From NCBI RefSeq assembly GCF_030518235.1, contig NZ_JAULSA010000002.1, positions 1 to 64,000 of the forward strand: DNA of 64,000 bases. The letters are read 5' to 3'. Position 1 is the stretch's first letter. The number at the start of each line of letters is the position of its first letter. Both the position numbers and the translations under genes were made by a program. Of the stretch, positions 54,558 through 64,000 are shown piece after piece. The DNA comes from Saccharibacillus sp. CPCC 101409. Its GTDB lineage: Bacteria > Bacillota > Bacilli > Paenibacillales > Paenibacillaceae. The notes beneath the pieces were generated by a model, which saw only the letters and a program-made list of their open reading frames with translations, did no database searches and was not told the DNA's origin.

Positions 54558-56285
54558 GTGAGCAGAACGATTGCAGACGCACTGGTAGAAGCCCTGGTTA
54601 ACGCGGGAGTCAAGCGGATTTACGGCATTACGGGAGATTCGCTGAATGCGGTGATCGACGCGGTAAGGCGTTCCGGCAGGATCGATTGGATTCACGTGCG
54701 CCACGAAGAGGCGGCCGCGTTCGCGGCCGGAGCCGACGCGGAGCTGAACGGCGCGATCGCTGTCTGCGCGGGCAGCAGCGGACCCGGCAACCTGCATCTG
54801 ATCAACGGTTTGTACGAATGCCATCGCAGCCGGGTTCCGGTGCTGGCGATCGCCGCGCATATTCCGAGCGACGAGATCGGCAGCGGCTATTTTCAGGGCA
54901 CGCATCCGGAGCAGATCTTTCAGGAGTGCAGCGTATTCTGCGAAACGCTGATGACGAGCGGACAGGTGCCGCGCACGATTACGATGGCGCTTCAAAGCGC
55001 GCTGGCCCATTCCGGCGTATCCGTGATCGTGCTGCCGGGCGACGTGGCGGCGCTGGACGCGGGCGGACGCAAAATTCCGGAACTCGTTACCCACGCCGCG
55101 CGCCCGGTGGTGCATCCTTCGGGCGAAGAGCTTGAGCGGCTCGCCGATTACCTGAACGAAGGCAAAAAGGTAACCGTGCTTGCCGGAGCCGGCTGCCGGG
55201 GCGCGCACGCCGAAACGCTGGCGCTGTGCGAACGCCTGCAAGCACCGATGGTCGTCGCGCTGCGCGGCAAAGAACATCTCGAATACGACAACCCTTATTT
55301 CGTCGGGCTGACGGGACTGATCGGCTACGCGTCCGGTTACCATGCCATGATGGACTGCGACGTGCTGCTGATGCTGGGCACGGACTTTCCGTACCGGCAG
55401 TTCTATCCCGAGCATGCGAAGATTCTTCAGATCGATATCGAAGCCGCGCATCTGGGGCGGCGCGCGAATCTTGCGCTCGGCGTATGCGGCGACGTCCGCG
55501 CCACGGCGGAGAAGCTGCTGCCGCTGCTAAGCGAAGGCCGGGATTCCGGGCATCTGCGCAAATCGGTCGAGCGTTACGGGAAAGTGCGCGCCGAGTTGGA
55601 CGATCTGGCCGAAGACAAATCCGGCCGCCGTCCGATCCATCCGCAGATGCTGACGAAGATCGTCAGCGACGCGGCGGCCGAAGATGCCGTGTTTACGTGC
55701 GACGTGGGCACGCCGACCGTTTGGTCCGCGCGCTATCTGCAAATGAACGGCAGAAGACGGCTGATCGGCTCGTTCAATCACGGCACGATGGCGAACGCAC
55801 TGCCGCAGGCGATCGGCATCCAGGCGGCCCATCCGAAGCGGCAGGTCGTGGCGCTGTCCGGCGATGGCGGACTGTCCATGCTGCTGGGCGATCTGCTGAC
55901 GCTCAAGCAGCACCATCTGCCGGTCAAAGTCGTGGTGTTCAACAACGAAGCGCTCGGCTTCGTCGAGCTCGAAATGAAAGCTTCGGGCTATCTGGAGGCT
56001 GGCACCGATCTGAGCGCAACGGACTTCGCCGCGGTCGCAAACGCGATGGGCATTCGCGGCGTGCGGGTCGAAGATCCGGCGGAGCTGGACGGAGCGGTGC
56101 GCGAAGCGCTGGCGCACGACGGCCCGGCGCTGATCGACGTCGCCGTCAATCGGCAGGAGCTGTCGATGCCGCCGAAGATCAGCGCGCAGCAGGCCGGAGG
56201 TTTCTCGATCTGGGCGCTGAAAGCGGTGCTGAACGGCCACGGCAGCGAACTGATCGAGCTGGCCCGGACGAATCTGCTGCGCTGA
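54558..56285 (+). CDS. Thiamine-diphosphate pyruvate oxidase / dehydrogenase (YdaP/PoxB-like)
   Basis: About 575 residues. The N-terminal pyrimidine-binding domain (IYGITGDSLNAVIDA, VRHEEAAAFAAGADAEL), the central FAD-type domain and the C-terminal TPP domain (GDGGLSMLLGDLLTLKQHHLP, then FNNEALGFVELE) follow the family order. GTG 54558 is preferred because AGGAG is 9 nt away; ATG 54549 touches it. It likely oxidises pyruvate to acetate and CO2 with quinone or oxygen as acceptor. The acceptor cannot be told from sequence alone. A stress-type promoter precedes it. Confidence 0.88.
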   Translation: MSRTIADALVEALVNAGVKRIYGITGDSLNAVIDAVRRSGRIDWIHVRHEEAAAFAAGADAELNGAIAVCAGSSGPGNLHLINGLYECHRSRVPVLAIAAHIPSDEIGSGYFQGTHPEQIFQECSVFCETLMTSGQVPRTITMALQSALAHSGVSVIVLPGDVAALDAGGRKIPELVTHAARPVVHPSGEELERLADYLNEGKKVTVLAGAGCRGAHAETLALCERLQAPMVVALRGKEHLEYDNPYFVGLTGLIGYASGYHAMMDCDVLLMLGTDFPYRQFYPEHAKILQIDIEAAHLGRRANLALGVCGDVRATAEKLLPLLSEGRDSGHLRKSVERYGKVRAELDDLAEDKSGRRPIHPQMLTKIVSDAAAEDAVFTCDVGTPTVWSARYLQMNGRRRLIGSFNHGTMANALPQAIGIQAAHPKRQVVALSGDGGLSMLLGDLLTLKQHHLPVKVVVFNNEALGFVELEMKASGYLEAGTDLSATDFAAVANAMGIRGVRVEDPAELDGAVREALAHDGPALIDVAVNRQELSMPPKISAQQAGGFSIWALKAVLNGHGSELIELARTNLLR

Positions 56286-56438
56286 GCCGGTTTGCCCATG
56301 AAGCCGCGGACCGCCGCGGCTTTTTGCCGTTTCGGGATGGAACGCCGGCTGTTTGGCGGCTGGAGGAGGCGGCCGGGCAAGTTGCGTTCCCGGCGAAACG
56401 GCTCTATATTGAATAGTGGACGAAAGGACGTGACACGC

Positions 56439-57752
56439 TTGGATTTGTTTTCTTACGGGGGAACCCCCGATTCCGGCGGCGGAGGCGGACTGCTTGCGGA
56501 CCGCATGCGTCCGCTGACGCTGGACGAATATATCGGCCAGGAAGATATCGTCGGTCCCGGGCGGCTGCTGCGCCGGGCGATCGAAGCGGACAAAGTCGGC
56601 TCGATCGTGCTGTACGGGCCTCCGGGCTGCGGCAAAACGACGCTCGCTCATATTATTTCCAATCATACGCAGGGCAAGTTCGTCCGGTTGAACGCGGTCG
56701 ACGCTTCGGTCAAAGACGTTCGGGCCGTGATCCAGCAGGCGGCGGACGACAAAGCGCTGTACGGCAGCAAAACGATCTTGTTCCTGGACGAAGTGCACCG
56801 CTTCAACAGCTCGCGTCAGGACGCGCTGCTGCCGGCGGTTGAGAAAGGAACGATCGTGTTTATCGGCGCCACGACGGAGAATCCGTTTCATTACGTCAAC
56901 GGCGCCCTGATGAGCCGCTCGACGCTGTTCCAGCTGCATCCGCTGACGTCGAAGCACGCCATGATCGCGATGCGCCGCGCGCTGGAAGATACGGACCGTG
57001 GCCTCGGCTACATGGACCTGCAGGTCGACGAAGACGCGCTGGAGCATATCGCCGGGATGGCGAACGGCGACATCCGCCGCGCGCTGAACGCGCTGGAACT
57101 GGCGGCGCTGACCACTTCGCCGGAACCCGACGGCAGCGTGCGCGTTACGCTGGAAGCCGCGGAAGAATCGATCCGGCGGCCGATCGTGCGCGCCGACGAA
57201 TCGACGCAGTACGATATTCTGTCGGCATTCCACAAATCGATTCGCGGCTCCAGCGACGCCGCGCTGTTCTGGTTTCTGTACGCCGTGGAGAAGCTCGGCA
57301 TGGACCCGATGACGTTTATCCGCCGCCTGATCGCGGCGAGCAGCGAGGATATCGGGCTCGCCAATCCGCAGGCGATGGTGCAGGCGACATCCGCGCTGGA
57401 AGCTTACCGCAACAACGGCTGGCCCGAAGCCAAGCTGAACGTGGCGCAGGCGATTCTGTTCGCCGTGGAAAGCCCCAAATCGAACGCCGTATACACGGCG
57501 ATCTCGCGTGCGGAAAGCGCGTTCGGCTCGATGGGTACCGCCGAGGTTCCGCTCCATCTGCGCGATACGCACTACAGCGGAGCCGAGAAGCTGGGACACG
57601 AAGGCTATAAATATCCGCACAACTTCCCGAATCACTATGTGAAGCAGGAATATCTGCCGGCGGAACTCGGCGGCGCGGTATTCTACGAAGCGAGCGAACA
57701 GGGGAACGAAGCGAAGATTCAAATCAATCAGCAGCGCCGCCGGGATTCCTGA
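56439..57752 (+). CDS. rarA: Replication-associated recombination protein RarA (MgsA)
   Basis: 437 residues from TTG 56439 (MDLFSYG), with GAAAGGA 10 nt upstream. AAA+ ATPase: Walker A GPPGCGKT (60-67), Walker B LFLDEVHRFN, sensor 1 IGATTENPFH, and the C-terminal tetramerisation part (PHNFPNHYVKQEYLP). It acts at stalled forks with SSB. Neighbourhood (tcdA, rarA, cymR) matches Bacilli. Confidence 0.96.
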   Translation: MDLFSYGGTPDSGGGGGLLADRMRPLTLDEYIGQEDIVGPGRLLRRAIEADKVGSIVLYGPPGCGKTTLAHIISNHTQGKFVRLNAVDASVKDVRAVIQQAADDKALYGSKTILFLDEVHRFNSSRQDALLPAVEKGTIVFIGATTENPFHYVNGALMSRSTLFQLHPLTSKHAMIAMRRALEDTDRGLGYMDLQVDEDALEHIAGMANGDIRRALNALELAALTTSPEPDGSVRVTLEAAEESIRRPIVRADESTQYDILSAFHKSIRGSSDAALFWFLYAVEKLGMDPMTFIRRLIAASSEDIGLANPQAMVQATSALEAYRNNGWPEAKLNVAQAILFAVESPKSNAVYTAISRAESAFGSMGTAEVPLHLRDTHYSGAEKLGHEGYKYPHNFPNHYVKQEYLPAELGGAVFYEASEQGNEAKIQINQQRRRDS

Positions 57753-57789
57753 GCGCGGCGGCCGGACGGAAGAGTGGGAGACGACATAC

Positions 57790-58188
57790 ATGAAAGAAAT
57801 TGGAATTGTGGCGGTCGGCGGCGTGCTGGGCGCGCTGCTGCGCTATGCGCTCGGCCTGGCGATCCCGCACGCCGGCGGCTTCCCGCTGCCGACGCTGCTG
57901 ATCAACTGGAGCGGCTGTTTGTTTCTGGGATTGTTCTTTACGCTTGCGCTGGACGCCGAACGAATCAGCCCGGCATGGCGGCTGGGCATCGGAACGGGAT
58001 TTACAGGCGCGTTTACGACATTCTCGACGTTCTCGGTCGAGACGCTGGAGCTGCTGCGGCAGGGAAATACCGGCGAAGCCCTGCTGTACGCGGGACTCAG
58101 CCTGGCTGTGGGCATCGCGCTGAGCGCGCTCGGCGTCCGGCTCGGCAGTGCCTGGGGAAACCGGAGGCCGGGAGGGACGGCGGCATGA
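57790..58188 (+). CDS. crcB: Fluoride ion channel CrcB/Fluc, first subunit
   Basis: 132 residues with four membrane helices. VGGVLGALLRYALG, the NWSGCLFLG helix and GTGFTGAFTTFSTFS, with the fluoride-lining Phe residues, are diagnostic. It exports toxic fluoride. It overlaps the second crcB (ATGA), so the two probably form an antiparallel heterodimer. No fluoride riboswitch was found in the 37 bp before it. Confidence 0.94.
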   Translation: MKEIGIVAVGGVLGALLRYALGLAIPHAGGFPLPTLLINWSGCLFLGLFFTLALDAERISPAWRLGIGTGFTGAFTTFSTFSVETLELLRQGNTGEALLYAGLSLAVGIALSALGVRLGSAWGNRRPGGTAA

Positions 58189-58550
58189 CGCTGAATTCGA
58201 TTCTGCTGGTGGCGCTGGGAGGCGCGATCGGCGCGCCTGTACGTTATCTGCTTGGCAAATGGGCGCTGAACGCGCTGGGCGGCCGGTTTCCGTGGGGGAC
58301 CTGGATCATCAATATCAGCGGCTCGCTGCTGCTGGGCGCGCTGTTCGCGGCGGAGAGCCGCATGCCCGGCTGGGTGTACCCGCTGCTGGGCATCGGTTTC
58401 GCGGGCGCTTATACGACGTTCTCGACGTTCGGCTACGAAACGGTGCAGCTGCTGGAGAGCCGCCGCCTCGCGGCGGCAGCCGTTTATATCGTTTCTTCGG
58501 CGCTGCTCGGCCTGCTGGCGGCCGCGCTCGGCGCGGCGCTGGCGGGCTGA
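58185..58550 (+). CDS. crcB: Fluoride ion channel CrcB/Fluc, second subunit
   Basis: 121 residues from ATG 58185, overlapping the preceding stop. VALGGAIGAPVRYLLGKW, NISGSLLLGALF and GIGFAGAYTTFSTFGYE are conserved. Paired crcB genes encode opposite-topology partners in many Firmicutes. Confidence 0.94.
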   Translation: MTLNSILLVALGGAIGAPVRYLLGKWALNALGGRFPWGTWIINISGSLLLGALFAAESRMPGWVYPLLGIGFAGAYTTFSTFGYETVQLLESRRLAAAAVYIVSSALLGLLAAALGAALAG

Positions 58551-58863
58551 ACGGCGGTACGGGAGAAGCCTGTCGAAATGGCGCCGTATCCATATTATGT
58601 TTGGCCGCGGAGCTCGTACTTATGTTAGAATTGTCAGAAGACTGCAAAATGTAGTAATCTAGGGCAAAGGCCGAATCGCTTTTGTGCTTTTCCGATTCGG
58701 CTTTTGGGCGAGTTCGGCTTTGCGTTTCCGTGATTCGGACGGACGAAGTCATTCGCTGTTTGAAAACGCGACGCGCAGACAAAGGCTTCTATTTTAAGAT
58801 TCCATAAGGGGAGTTTACGGGCCGCCGGCCCGCTTTTGTGGAGAGAGAAAGGTACGAAACATA
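58551..58863. other. Intergenic stretch between crcB and the LCP gene
   Basis: Contains a terminator (58668-58706) and, before it, an 11-codon open frame (MLELSEDCKM and stop, 58622-58654) too short to judge. After the terminator no clear promoter for the LCP gene is seen. A short GGGCCGCCGGCCC palindrome lies near 58819. Confidence 0.4.
58668..58706 (+). terminator. crcB operon terminator
   Basis: GCCGAATCG (58670-58678) and CGATTCGGC (58693-58701), then TTTT. Confidence 0.8.
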
Positions 58864-60000
58864 ATGGATAAAAACCAGCCGGCCGAGGCTCATGTGCTGA
58901 CCCGGGCCCAGAGGCATCAGAAGAAGAAAGCGAAGAAGAAAAAAGGCAGAGCCTGGCTGATTGCACTGTGCGTGCTGCTCGTGTTGGGAGCCGGCGGATA
59001 TATTTTCCGCAAAGAATTGATGGTATTCGCGTTCAGCACCTTCCTGGAAGGAACGGTGAAAGAAAAGCTGGACGAATCCTATCAGCCGATCGAACAGGAT
59101 CCCAAAGGCGGAGGCGAGGAAGAAATGTCCGTCGCCGAGCTGACCAAAGAACCGTTCTCGGTGCTGCTGCTCGGTACCGACCAGCGCGACGACGAGATCT
59201 CCCGCACGGACTCCATTATCTATTCCGTCGTGCGTCCGGCGGACAATAAAGTGCTGCTTGTGTCGATTCCCCGCGACTCTTACGTCAAGATGGTCGGCAC
59301 GCCGACGATCAAAGGCACGCGTTCCTCCACGAAGATCAACGCCGCCTATGCTTACGGCGGGGCGCAGATGAGCGTGGATACGGTTGAAGCGCTGCTGGAA
59401 CACGACGTCGATTATTACGCGACGATCAACTTCAACGGCCTCAAAGACGTGGTCGACGCGCTGGGCGGCGTCGAACTGCCGATCACCGAGACGATCGAGA
59501 ACAAGCAGGCCGATCACGAGAAATTCACGATCGAAGCGAACAAGCCCATCTATAACGGCACCGAAGCGCTGAATTATGTGCGCTACCGCGAAGATTCCGA
59601 TTTCAAACGCACCGAGCGCCACCGCATTTTCCTGAAGCAGATCATGAACCGGATGAAAAGCGTCGAGAACCTGACCAAGATCCCCGAGCTGATCGGAATC
59701 GCCGGGCAGAACTTCAAGACCAATATGACGTCCGACTTTATGCTTTCGCTGGCCAAAAGCGTTGTGCTGAGCGACTCGACGCCGAATATCAGCAGCCATA
59801 TGCTGCAGGGCGAAGGCGTGTCGCGCGACGCCTGGTATTACGAGCTGGACGACAAGGATCTGGAAGAAACGATCGCTTCCATCACCAAATGGCTCGATCC
59901 GAGTTCGACCGCGGCCGATCTGGCCGTGGACGATACCGATGCCGGCGGCGACTCGCACACCGACCAGGAAGGCCAGCCCGCGGGAGATACGGGGCAATAA
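58864..60000 (+). CDS. LytR-CpsA-Psr family wall polymer ligase (TagU-like)
   Basis: 378 residues. A very basic cytoplasmic start (KKKAKKKKGR), one membrane helix (about 31-48) and an extracellular LCP domain (LLLGTDQRDDEISRTDSIIYSVV, VSIPRDSYVKM, KINAAYAYGG, NYVRYREDSDFKRTERHRIFLKQI) with the conserved Arg and Asp residues. It attaches teichoic or other glycopolymers to peptidoglycan. The acidic low-complexity tail is not conserved. Which polymer it handles is unknown. Confidence 0.92.
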   Translation: MDKNQPAEAHVLTRAQRHQKKKAKKKKGRAWLIALCVLLVLGAGGYIFRKELMVFAFSTFLEGTVKEKLDESYQPIEQDPKGGGEEEMSVAELTKEPFSVLLLGTDQRDDEISRTDSIIYSVVRPADNKVLLVSIPRDSYVKMVGTPTIKGTRSSTKINAAYAYGGAQMSVDTVEALLEHDVDYYATINFNGLKDVVDALGGVELPITETIENKQADHEKFTIEANKPIYNGTEALNYVRYREDSDFKRTERHRIFLKQIMNRMKSVENLTKIPELIGIAGQNFKTNMTSDFMLSLAKSVVLSDSTPNISSHMLQGEGVSRDAWYYELDDKDLEETIASITKWLDPSSTAADLAVDDTDAGGDSHTDQEGQPAGDTGQ

Positions 60001-60130
60001 AGTTCGTAAAGGACCCGGCGGCATGACGCCTGCGGCAAAGCCCGAAGATCCAAGCGGCGGGGCCGCCGGCCCGATCGCGCAGAGCCGGACCCGAACGGAC
60101 CGGCAATCTCTGCGCCTCTTTGCACAACAT

Positions 60131-60172
60131 AAAGAGCCTGATCTCCACCCGCGGGTGAAGATCAGGCTCTTT
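60131..60172. terminator. Bidirectional terminator between LCP gene and mnmA
   Basis: AAAGAGCCTGATCT (60131-60144) and AGATCAGGCTCTTT (60159-60172) are perfect complements, with further CACCC/GGGTG pairing inside. Confidence 0.92.
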
Positions 60173-60225
60173 GATTCACGGACGGAAAGCAGGCCGCGAG
60201 GCTTACTGCCGTGCCGCAAAGTCGT

Positions 60226-61458
<1,233 letters not shown>

Positions 61459-61537
61459 TTACGACCGTTTGCGCCAAGAAGCGGCGGCCAAGGTCCTCGG
61501 CGGACGGACATTTTCCGCAAACAAGCAGATTCCGTGG

Positions 61538-61566
61538 TTCATCATGGACGCAGATTATGTTACGAT
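61538..61566 (+). promoter_or_regulatory. cymR promoter candidate
   Basis: -35 TTCATC (61538-61543), a 17-nt spacer and -10 TACGAT (61561-61566), 50 bp before cymR. Confidence 0.5.
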
Positions 61567-61618
61567 AGTCTGAGTATACGCAGGAAGTAACCCCGAATGA
61601 GCGAAAGAGGTGCCCATA

Positions 61619-62038
61619 TTGAAGATATCCACCAAAGGCCGCTACGGTCTTACGATTATGATGGAACTGGCGGGCCGCTACGGCGAAGGACCGACCTCCC
61701 TGAAAAGCATCGCCGAAAAGAACTCGCTGTCCGAGCACTATCTGGAGCAGCTGATCGCGCCGCTGCGCAACGGCGGGCTCGTTAAGAGCATCCGGGGCGC
61801 TTACGGCGGCTACATTCTGTCGCGCGATCCCGACACGGTAACGGCCGGGGAAATCATTCGCGTGCTGGAAGGACCGATCTCGGTGGTCGATTTCGCCGAA
61901 GAAGACGATCCGGCCAAGCGCGATCTATGGAAACGGATTCGCGATTCGATCGCCGACGTTATCGATTCGACCACGCTGGGTGACCTGATTACGTTCCGGG
62001 ACAAAGGCGAACCGGATAATTACATGTTCTATATCTGA
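61619..62038 (+). CDS. cymR: Rrf2-family cysteine metabolism repressor CymR
   Basis: 139 residues from TTG 61619 (MKISTKGRYGLTIMMELA), 8 nt after AAAGAGG. The winged helix (LKSIAEKNSLSEHYLEQLIAPLRNGGLVKSIRGAYGGYIL) and ending YMFYI match B. subtilis CymR nearly throughout. No Fe-S cysteines are present, which fits CymR rather than IscR. It works with CysK to repress sulfur uptake genes, and its neighbour is the cysteine desulfurase gene. Confidence 0.95.
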   Translation: MKISTKGRYGLTIMMELAGRYGEGPTSLKSIAEKNSLSEHYLEQLIAPLRNGGLVKSIRGAYGGYILSRDPDTVTAGEIIRVLEGPISVVDFAEEDDPAKRDLWKRIRDSIADVIDSTTLGDLITFRDKGEPDNYMFYI

Positions 62039-62053
62039 GTATTCGATGGATCT

Positions 62054-62083
62054 GCCCGGCCGCCGCGATCCCGGCGGCCGGGC
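62054..62083 (+). other. Perfect 12-bp GC hairpin between cymR and the desulfurase gene
   Basis: GCCCGGCCGCCG and CGGCGGCCGGGC are exact complements. No T run follows, so it may be an mRNA processing or stability element, or a factor-dependent stop. Confidence 0.6.
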
Positions 62084-62137
62084 ATCTCAATTCTACGGGC
62101 CGGCTGCTGAAGCCGGCTGTTTCGAGGTGAATGAAGC

Positions 62138-63283
62138 GTGAACAGAATTTATATGGACCATGCCGCGTCCACGCCGGTGCATCCGCTGGTGGCGGAAGAG
62201 ATGCTGGGCGTGATGACCGGCGCGTACGGCAACGCTTCGAGCGTGCACGCTTTCGGTCGCGAAGCCAAACGGATCGTCGCCGCGGCCCGCGAGCGCGCCG
62301 CCGCCGCGATCGGAGCGCGTCCGGGCGAACTGGTCTTTACGTCCGGCGGAACGGAGAGCGACAATGCGGCGCTGCTGGGAGCCGCCGCCGCCCGGATCGA
62401 TCGCGGCCGCCATCTGCTGGTGTCGCGGATCGAGCATCATGCGGTGCTGCATACGGCGGAGCGTTTGGAAGAACAGGGCTTCGAAGTGGAATACATTCCC
62501 GTCGACGAAGGCGGCCGCGTGGACGTGGGCTGGATTCGCGAACATACGCGGCCGGACACGACGCTGATCAGCGTCATGTACGCCAATAACGAAGTCGGCA
62601 CCATCCAGCCGGTGGAAGAGATCGCCGCGTTCGCGCGCGAGCGCGGCGTCTGGTTCCATACCGACGCCGTGCAGGCGTTGGGTTCGCTGCGCGTCGACTG
62701 CGCGGCGATGGGCGCCGACCTGGTCAGCTTCTCGGCGCACAAGATCAACGGCCCGCAGGGCATCGGCGCGCTGTATATCGCGCCGCAGATCAAGCTGCCG
62801 CCGCTGCTGCTCGGCGGCAATCAGGAGCGCGGCCGCCGGGCCGGCACGGAGAACCTGGCCGGCATCGCCGGCTTCGCCCGCGCCGCGGAGCTGGCGGCTT
62901 CGGGCCTCGAAGAGCGCCGCGAACACGCTCTGCGGCTGCGCGCGCAGCTGCTGGACGGGCTGCGCGCGGGCATCGGCGGCGATCAATTCGTCGTCAACGG
63001 CGATCCGGACCATACGCTGGCGCATATCGTCAATATCAGCTTCCCGTCCGTCGGGACGGAAACGATGCTGATGAATCTGGATATGGAAGGAATCGCCGCC
63101 GCCAGCGGTTCCGCCTGCACGTCCGGTTCGCTGGAAACGTCGCATGTGCTGCGGGCTATGAATCTTTCTGAAAATGTTTTGAATTCCGCGATTCGCTTCA
63201 GCTTCGGTTTGGGTAATACTTCGGAGGAAATCGAGTTTGTCGTTAAGAAAGTTGAAACGATTATTCGGCGCGTGCGCAGGTAA
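62138..63283 (+). CDS. Cysteine desulfurase (YrvO/IscS-like)
   Basis: 381 residues, GTG start. PLP-dependent aminotransferase fold V: FTSGGTESDNAA, HHAVLHTAE, Lys202 in FSAHKINGPQGIG, and the persulfide Cys327 in GSACTSGS. It takes sulfur from cysteine. Linkage to cymR and mnmA points to YrvO, the MnmA-specific donor, rather than SufS. Confidence 0.94.
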   Translation: MNRIYMDHAASTPVHPLVAEEMLGVMTGAYGNASSVHAFGREAKRIVAAARERAAAAIGARPGELVFTSGGTESDNAALLGAAAARIDRGRHLLVSRIEHHAVLHTAERLEEQGFEVEYIPVDEGGRVDVGWIREHTRPDTTLISVMYANNEVGTIQPVEEIAAFARERGVWFHTDAVQALGSLRVDCAAMGADLVSFSAHKINGPQGIGALYIAPQIKLPPLLLGGNQERGRRAGTENLAGIAGFARAAELAASGLEERREHALRLRAQLLDGLRAGIGGDQFVVNGDPDHTLAHIVNISFPSVGTETMLMNLDMEGIAAASGSACTSGSLETSHVLRAMNLSENVLNSAIRFSFGLGNTSEEIEFVVKKVETIIRRVRR

Positions 63284-63400
63284 GCGGCATCGATACGGAG
63301 TCTGTTCCGCTTTTCATTGTGAATAAACGTTCAATCCGGAGAAGCGTCCGCGTTTTTCCGTCGACTCTCAAATAAGCGGACGGATAGGTGATCCCAAATT

Positions 63401-63610
63401 ATGAAATGTCCAAACTGCAGTTCCAAAGATATCGGCAAGATCGGCTCGCATCAGTTCTACTGCTGGAGCTGCTTTATCGAATTGACCGTAAATGCGGGGA
63501 AAATGTCCGTGTACCAGGTGGAGAAAGACGGTACCCTGAGTTCGCTGGACGATTTGTTCTGCATGAAAGAACCGGCGGCTTCGATATCCCAGCTTCAAGC
63601 GACGTCTTGA
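63401..63610 (+). CDS. Small zinc-ribbon protein
   Basis: 69 residues. Two CxxC pairs (CPNC at 3-6 and CWSC at 21-24) form a zinc ribbon, followed by a short beta-rich tail (NAGKMSVYQVEKDGTLSSLDDLF). No homologue with known function is recognised. It follows the desulfurase by 117 bp. ATG 63401 lacks a strong ribosome binding site (AGGTGAT at 63386-63392 is the nearest). Confidence 0.7.
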   Translation: MKCPNCSSKDIGKIGSHQFYCWSCFIELTVNAGKMSVYQVEKDGTLSSLDDLFCMKEPAASISQLQATS

Positions 63611-63839
63611 ACGAACAGCTTGTCTCGCTTGATTAAGACAAGTCACGAGCGGCTTCTGCGCCTTAAACGGCCGGCGGAGGCGAGCGCGACCGGCAGCGCC
63701 GGCCCGCGCCCGTCTTTCGTCCGGCTTTTTGCTTTGCTCTCTTCGGTTGTGCTTCGACGCACGCCGATCTTTCGTCCCGGATTCGTCCGGCGCCCGGCAG
63801 GACTGCAAACCGGCCCGTATCGTCGTCCTTGCGCGGTCA
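63611..63839. other. Intergenic stretch after the zinc-ribbon gene
   Basis: Holds a CTTGTCT/AGACAAG hairpin just after the stop codon (about 63619-63643), without a T run. A GC-rich stretch and CGGCTTTTTGC around 63721 may act as a terminator. No coding frame is convincing. Confidence 0.4.
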
Positions 63840-63868
63840 TTGACAGAATTTCCGGCGCTGGATATACT
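63840..63868 (+). promoter_or_regulatory. Strong SigA promoter at the right edge
   Basis: -35 TTGACA (63840-63845), a 17-nt spacer and -10 TATACT (63863-63868). The downstream gene lies outside the window. Confidence 0.85.
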
Positions 63869-63874
63869 GTGAAA

Positions 63875-64000
63875 AGGAATGGTTCGAATTCGTCCGCGAT
63901 CGAGCGGAAGTACGTTCGGACCCATAATCCGCAAAGCGATGATGGAATGAAGTACGTCCTGAAGGGACGCCTCTTCAGCGAACAGGCTCCTTGCGCGGCA
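63875..64000 (+). promoter_or_regulatory. Probable T-box leader, 5' part (likely alaS)
   Basis: GCGATGATGGAATGAAGTA (63936-63954) closely matches the Stem I base of the hisS T-box in this window (CGATGACGGGAAAAAGTA), and TTCAGCGAACAGG resembles the AGAGA distal motif. The rest is cut off. In Bacilli the gene after mnmA/yrvO is alaS, which is often T-box controlled. The identity of the gene is inferred. Confidence 0.55.

Noticed and set aside
57753-57789. Fluoride riboswitch before crcB
   Set aside because: Only 37 bp are available and the characteristic pseudoknot sequence is absent.

Overview
The window looks like chromosomal DNA of a high-GC, endospore-forming Firmicute of the Paenibacillaceae type (Paenibacillus or Saccharibacillus-like; the genus is inferred, not proven). 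Supporting signs are AGGAGG-type ribosome binding sites with many TTG and GTG starts, a FapR operator, a T-box leader before hisS-aspS, a spoIID-like gene, comN and cymR, and the Bacillus-type order ruvCAB - queA - tgt - yajC - comN - secDF - recJ - apt - relA - dtd - hisS - aspS - tcdA - rarA - cymR - cysteine desulfurase.

Layout. 1-380: 3' end of a 23S rRNA gene, a 5S rRNA gene and their terminator. 380-1853: a gene-poor stretch with a long inverted repeat, then fabH on the minus strand under a FapR box. 1975-13362: an accessory sugar locus. It holds two hypothetical glycoside hydrolases (GHL6 type) around an oligosaccharide ABC importer (two permeases and a lipoprotein, no ATPase), then a membrane-spanning AraC-type regulator and a beta-hydroxyacid dehydrogenase. 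13588-14293: a six-tRNA operon (Glu, Val, fMet, Asp, Gly, Arg). 14318-20406: an ascorbate-family PTS operon with a PRD regulator carrying the only EIIA domain seen, EIIB, EIIC, a TPR-like protein, a class II aldolase and a P-loop kinase-like protein. 20420-21610: fabV, convergent.

21829-43859 is a housekeeping backbone: Holliday junction resolution (ruvCAB), a double-length SpoIID-like protein, queuosine tRNA modification (queA, tgt), Sec translocon accessories (yajC, secDF) with comN, a divergent cation diffusion facilitator, recJ, apt, a KhtTU-type K+/H+ antiporter, a uracil permease, relA and dtd. 44100-45184 has two stress-type genes. 45351-48979 is the T-box-controlled hisS-aspS operon. 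It is followed by tcdA, helD, a membrane diguanylate cyclase, a pyruvate oxidase-like enzyme, rarA, two crcB fluoride channel genes, an LCP cell-wall ligase, mnmA, cymR, a cysteine desulfurase and a small zinc-ribbon protein. The right end holds a strong promoter and what looks like the 5' half of another T-box, probably for alaS beyond the window.

How the genes work together. Much of the right half serves tRNA quality and modification (queA, tgt, dtd, hisS, aspS, tcdA, and mnmA with its sulfur donor). The left third is carbohydrate uptake with two uncharacterised catabolic systems, which are the best candidates for new biology. No phage, insertion sequence, CRISPR array or defence island was recognised.
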